Source: Bigelowiella natans CCMP2755 (lineage: Eukaryota > Cercozoa > Chlorarachniophyceae). From it: DNA of 35,712 bases. The stretch lies in the NCBI GenBank assembly GCA_000320545.1, contig ADNK01000649.1, positions 1-35,712 of the forward strand, given 5' to 3'. This document shows, one piece after another, positions 33,561 through 35,712 of the stretch (position 1 is the stretch's first letter; every line of letters begins with the position of its first letter). The translations under genes and the position numbers were made by a program. The notes below the pieces were generated by a model. The model had not been told where the DNA came from. It made no database searches and worked only from the letters and a program-made list of their open reading frames with translations.

Positions 33561-35151
33561 GTGTGTGTGGGTGTAATATAACGGTAGTTTACCAAGAGAA
33601 TTCAGCCATTGCGTGACCCAGAAATTTGGTATTTTAGGTGGCGGAACAGGAGCAACCACGATCCTCTTCACCTCTACGAGATCCTGCAAACCGCAAAGTG
33701 ACGAGGGAGGGTAGCGACGACAAAAAAACATGAACGACTCCGACTCAGAATGCTAAAGAAATTGCACAAAGACTGGAAGCGCCAATGTTCGAAATAGCTG
33801 CTGAGGCGCGTCACCGGATATAACAATGGCACGCCGCTCGCAAGGCATCGTCGTCGTCATCATGCCACACATCTCGCACACCAGACCAAAGAACCTTTCT
33901 CGCATTGTCGAGAGCGGCCTGCATGTCGTCCGCATACTTTTTGAGATGTGCATTGATCTGGGGAGAGAGGGGGAGGGAAGGAAGGGAAGGGGCATCCACT
34001 ATCACTCTCCGTTCTTCTCACGACTAATGTCGCGGCGCGGCAAAAACAGTAAAACCCGCCATCCGGATATGGCGAGGGGGGTTGGAAAAACACACACTTT
34101 CACTGGTGGGGGCCCCATTCTATTTACCCATAGGACAAAAACGACACTACCCTTGATGGTGTGTTGTTCTCACAGACTCCCTGTCCCAAAGTACATCAAG
34201 AATGGCAATCATCGTGTAGACCTCCCCACCCCAACCCCCACCTGAATCCGGCTGGCAAGGCCGCGCCCCATCTCGTCGGTGATGCTCATCTGAGAGGTGC
34301 GGTTGGGAGATAAAAGGCACGGTGGGTAAGCTGGCGGTGGCAGCACAAAAGCAGACATGGTCATGTCTGCAGAGCAGATCGTTAGCACGGTCGCCAAGAT
34401 GAGAACGATCCCTTTTCAGATGCCTCCCCGAGGAGGCATTTCACGTCACGACGATCTCGGGGTATTTAAAAAAGAAAAAAAATCAAAAGAAAACCCTCTC
34501 TGCATAGCTCACCGCGAAGTCGAAGGCCGTGTGGAAGTTTCCTGGGAAAGCTTGGAGGAATCGATTCACCACGCGACGACGGTCAAGACACTGATGACGG
34601 AAATATAGCCGGATTAGCAAAATTAGGGGTGGGAGGTTGGGGGGAGGGAACGGGGAAGGAAACTGCAGATTCGAGGGTGAAAAGTTAAAACAGAAACAGC
34701 AACCAGGGAGAGAATACGAGAAGAAAGTGAAATGCTCGTCATCGCGAAGATTCTTGGTGTTTAAGTGTTTCATACTAGAGCGTGTGCATTTGCATGTGCT
34801 TGGTTAGTGAAGAAATTGTGACATAATACGACGAATATCGGTTATGTTTGTGCGCGGAATGGCGTTCACGCATCGCCCCCAATCAACGCAAGCAGATAAC
34901 CAACCTGCATGCCCGCAACGATGTTTGCATCCTCTGGCTTGTTTGCGATCAAAGTTTGAATCTGCTTCTGTGAAATTCAGGTGGTATGGGGCGGGGGCAG
35001 TGATGGAATGGAAGTCAGTCGCGAAAGGCTCCACATAATTCTCTTGTAAAAATGGCCCCTCACAACTTACGCACCAGGGCAGGGCCTCTGATTCCAAATT
35101 CCTGCAGATTTCCTTGGTTTAGCTTCACTATATCAGCCGCCAGCTTCACGT
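33058..35151 (-). CDS. Unrecognised protein with C-terminal SAM domain (5' end missing)
   Basis: Exons (complement) that join in phase: 35075-35151, 34905-34967, 34513-34590, 34242-34289, 33895-33957, 33593-33683, 33272-33429, 33058-33135. The end of 33895-33957 is uncertain because its frame stays open through a GAT/GAC run. Exons 33593-33683 and 33272-33429 give a sterile alpha motif: WVTQWLNSLGLKHLSMHF, YEDVVV, LEVEELKKMGV, VGDQRKIRREIKRLL. SAM domains mediate protein-protein oligomerisation. Upstream segments (LAADIVKLNQGNLQEFGI, KQIQTLIANKPEDANIVAGMQ, VVNRFLQAFPGNFHTAFDF, INAHLKKYADDMQAALDNARK) look helical and match no family I know. The C-terminus is GSKEAKSMFKAAR. The first exon starts at phase 1, so at least one upstream exon is missing, perhaps beyond 35712. 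Confidence 0.75.
33519..33557. repeat. (TA)n microsatellite
   Basis: SAM-gene intron between exons 33593-33683 and 33272-33429, followed by a short GT run. Confidence 0.95.
34351..34370. repeat. Inverted repeat, 9-base arms
   Basis: GCAGACATG, 2-base gap, CATGTCTGC, in a SAM-gene intron. Confidence 0.8.
34420..34439. repeat. Inverted repeat, 8-base arms
   Basis: ATGCCTCC, 4-base gap, GGAGGCAT, same intron as the previous inverted repeat. Confidence 0.8.
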
Positions 35152-35712
35152 CTATTGCAATGCGGTGGATCGGGTACGGATGAGAGAAGAGACACGAAGG
35201 GGGGGGGGGGGCTAGAGGGGTGTTGCCTGGTGAAATGCGAAGGAAATCTTATGAAATAGCCCATACGACACAACGTTCGCAGTAGCGTGGGTCACGCACC
35301 CCCCCCCACTATAACCCGGCACCCACCATCATGCATGTTATGATCCCCCCCCCTCTCCCTCCCTCCCTCCCTCCCTCCTACTTCAACTGACTATTGGCAA
35401 CATGCTATGCGTGATGTCGGGGGGGGGGGAGGTCACTGTGAATATGATTGAAGATGCTTTAGATATGCTCGAGGAGGATGAGGAGGAAGATGGGGGGGGA
35501 TCGTGGGGTGCATGCTGGTCGCTGCGCGTTACTAGTCACACCCATGTTTAATTAGGTTGAGAAACTCGGAAGATGGTGATAGTGATGATGACAGTAGTAG
35601 CGCAACTGTGCTGGTACAACTGCTGTGCTGCCTTACTGAATATATCATTGTTTGTCGAAGAGAGCATCACCATATGTAGACATCACTGCTACTACTACTA
35701 CTACTACTACTA
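35152..35712. other. Right-edge region, no exon assigned
   Basis: Poly-G and poly-C runs (35200, 35300, 35345, 35420), CCCT repeats, a GAGGAT-rich stretch and a terminal (CTA)n from about 35689. It probably belongs to introns or the 5' region of the SAM-domain gene. Confidence 0.4.

Noticed and set aside
1-35712. CRISPR arrays, tRNA/rRNA genes, transposon ORFs or terminal repeats
   Set aside because: Looked for and not seen; the regular repeats are simple microsatellites and no transposase or reverse transcriptase motif was found.

Overview
This window is nuclear DNA of a microbial eukaryote. Every gene I can rebuild is split by GT-AG introns of about 45-900 bases, many exons are only 30-80 bases long, and introns are loaded with (TA)n, (CA)n, (GA)n, tri-nucleotide and poly-G/C tracts. 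No rRNA, tRNA, CRISPR array or transposon was recognised. The lineage cannot be fixed from the sequence; an intron-rich protist or alga (stramenopile- or alveolate-like) is a guess from architecture only.

Nine genes were found by joining exons in phase by eye. Left to right: (1) the 3' end of an unknown + strand gene (58-621); (2) a very large - strand ankyrin-repeat gene (1543-12059, at least 35 tiny exons); (3) pyridoxal kinase, + strand, 14 exons (12645-15589), with an unusual N-terminal membrane segment; (4) a ROK-family sugar kinase, - strand, 16 exons (16525-19975); (5) a DUF202-type three-helix membrane protein, + strand (20604-22364); (6) a multi-domain PDI-like ER protein ending in KDEL and lacking CxxC active sites in the parts I can read, - strand (23055-27319); (7) a basic Ser/Pro/Arg-rich protein of unknown function, + strand, 7 exons (27713-29640); (8) a microbial-type PARG (TIGR02452-like macrodomain), + strand, 2 exons (30933-32226); (9) an unknown protein with a C-terminal SAM domain, - strand (33058-35151, 5' end not found and perhaps beyond the right edge).

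Strands nearly alternate, so genes sit as divergent pairs (ankyrin/PDXK, ROK/DUF202, PDI-like/gene 7) sharing 390-630 base promoter spaces, and as convergent pairs with 690-940 base 3' spaces. The microsatellites lie mainly in introns; most 3' spacers are nearly free of them and look rich in CATGC/GCATG/TAGC words, and two share an exact 20-base string. The genes do not form an obvious single pathway: vitamin B6 salvage, sugar phosphorylation, ER protein handling and ADP-ribose removal are housekeeping-like. The most unusual items are the ankyrin gene whose introns fall at recurrent places in the repeat, the CxxC-less KDEL protein, and the spacer motif class.

All exon limits come from phase-consistent splice sites, ORF continuity and family motifs read by eye; no alignment or transcript data were available.
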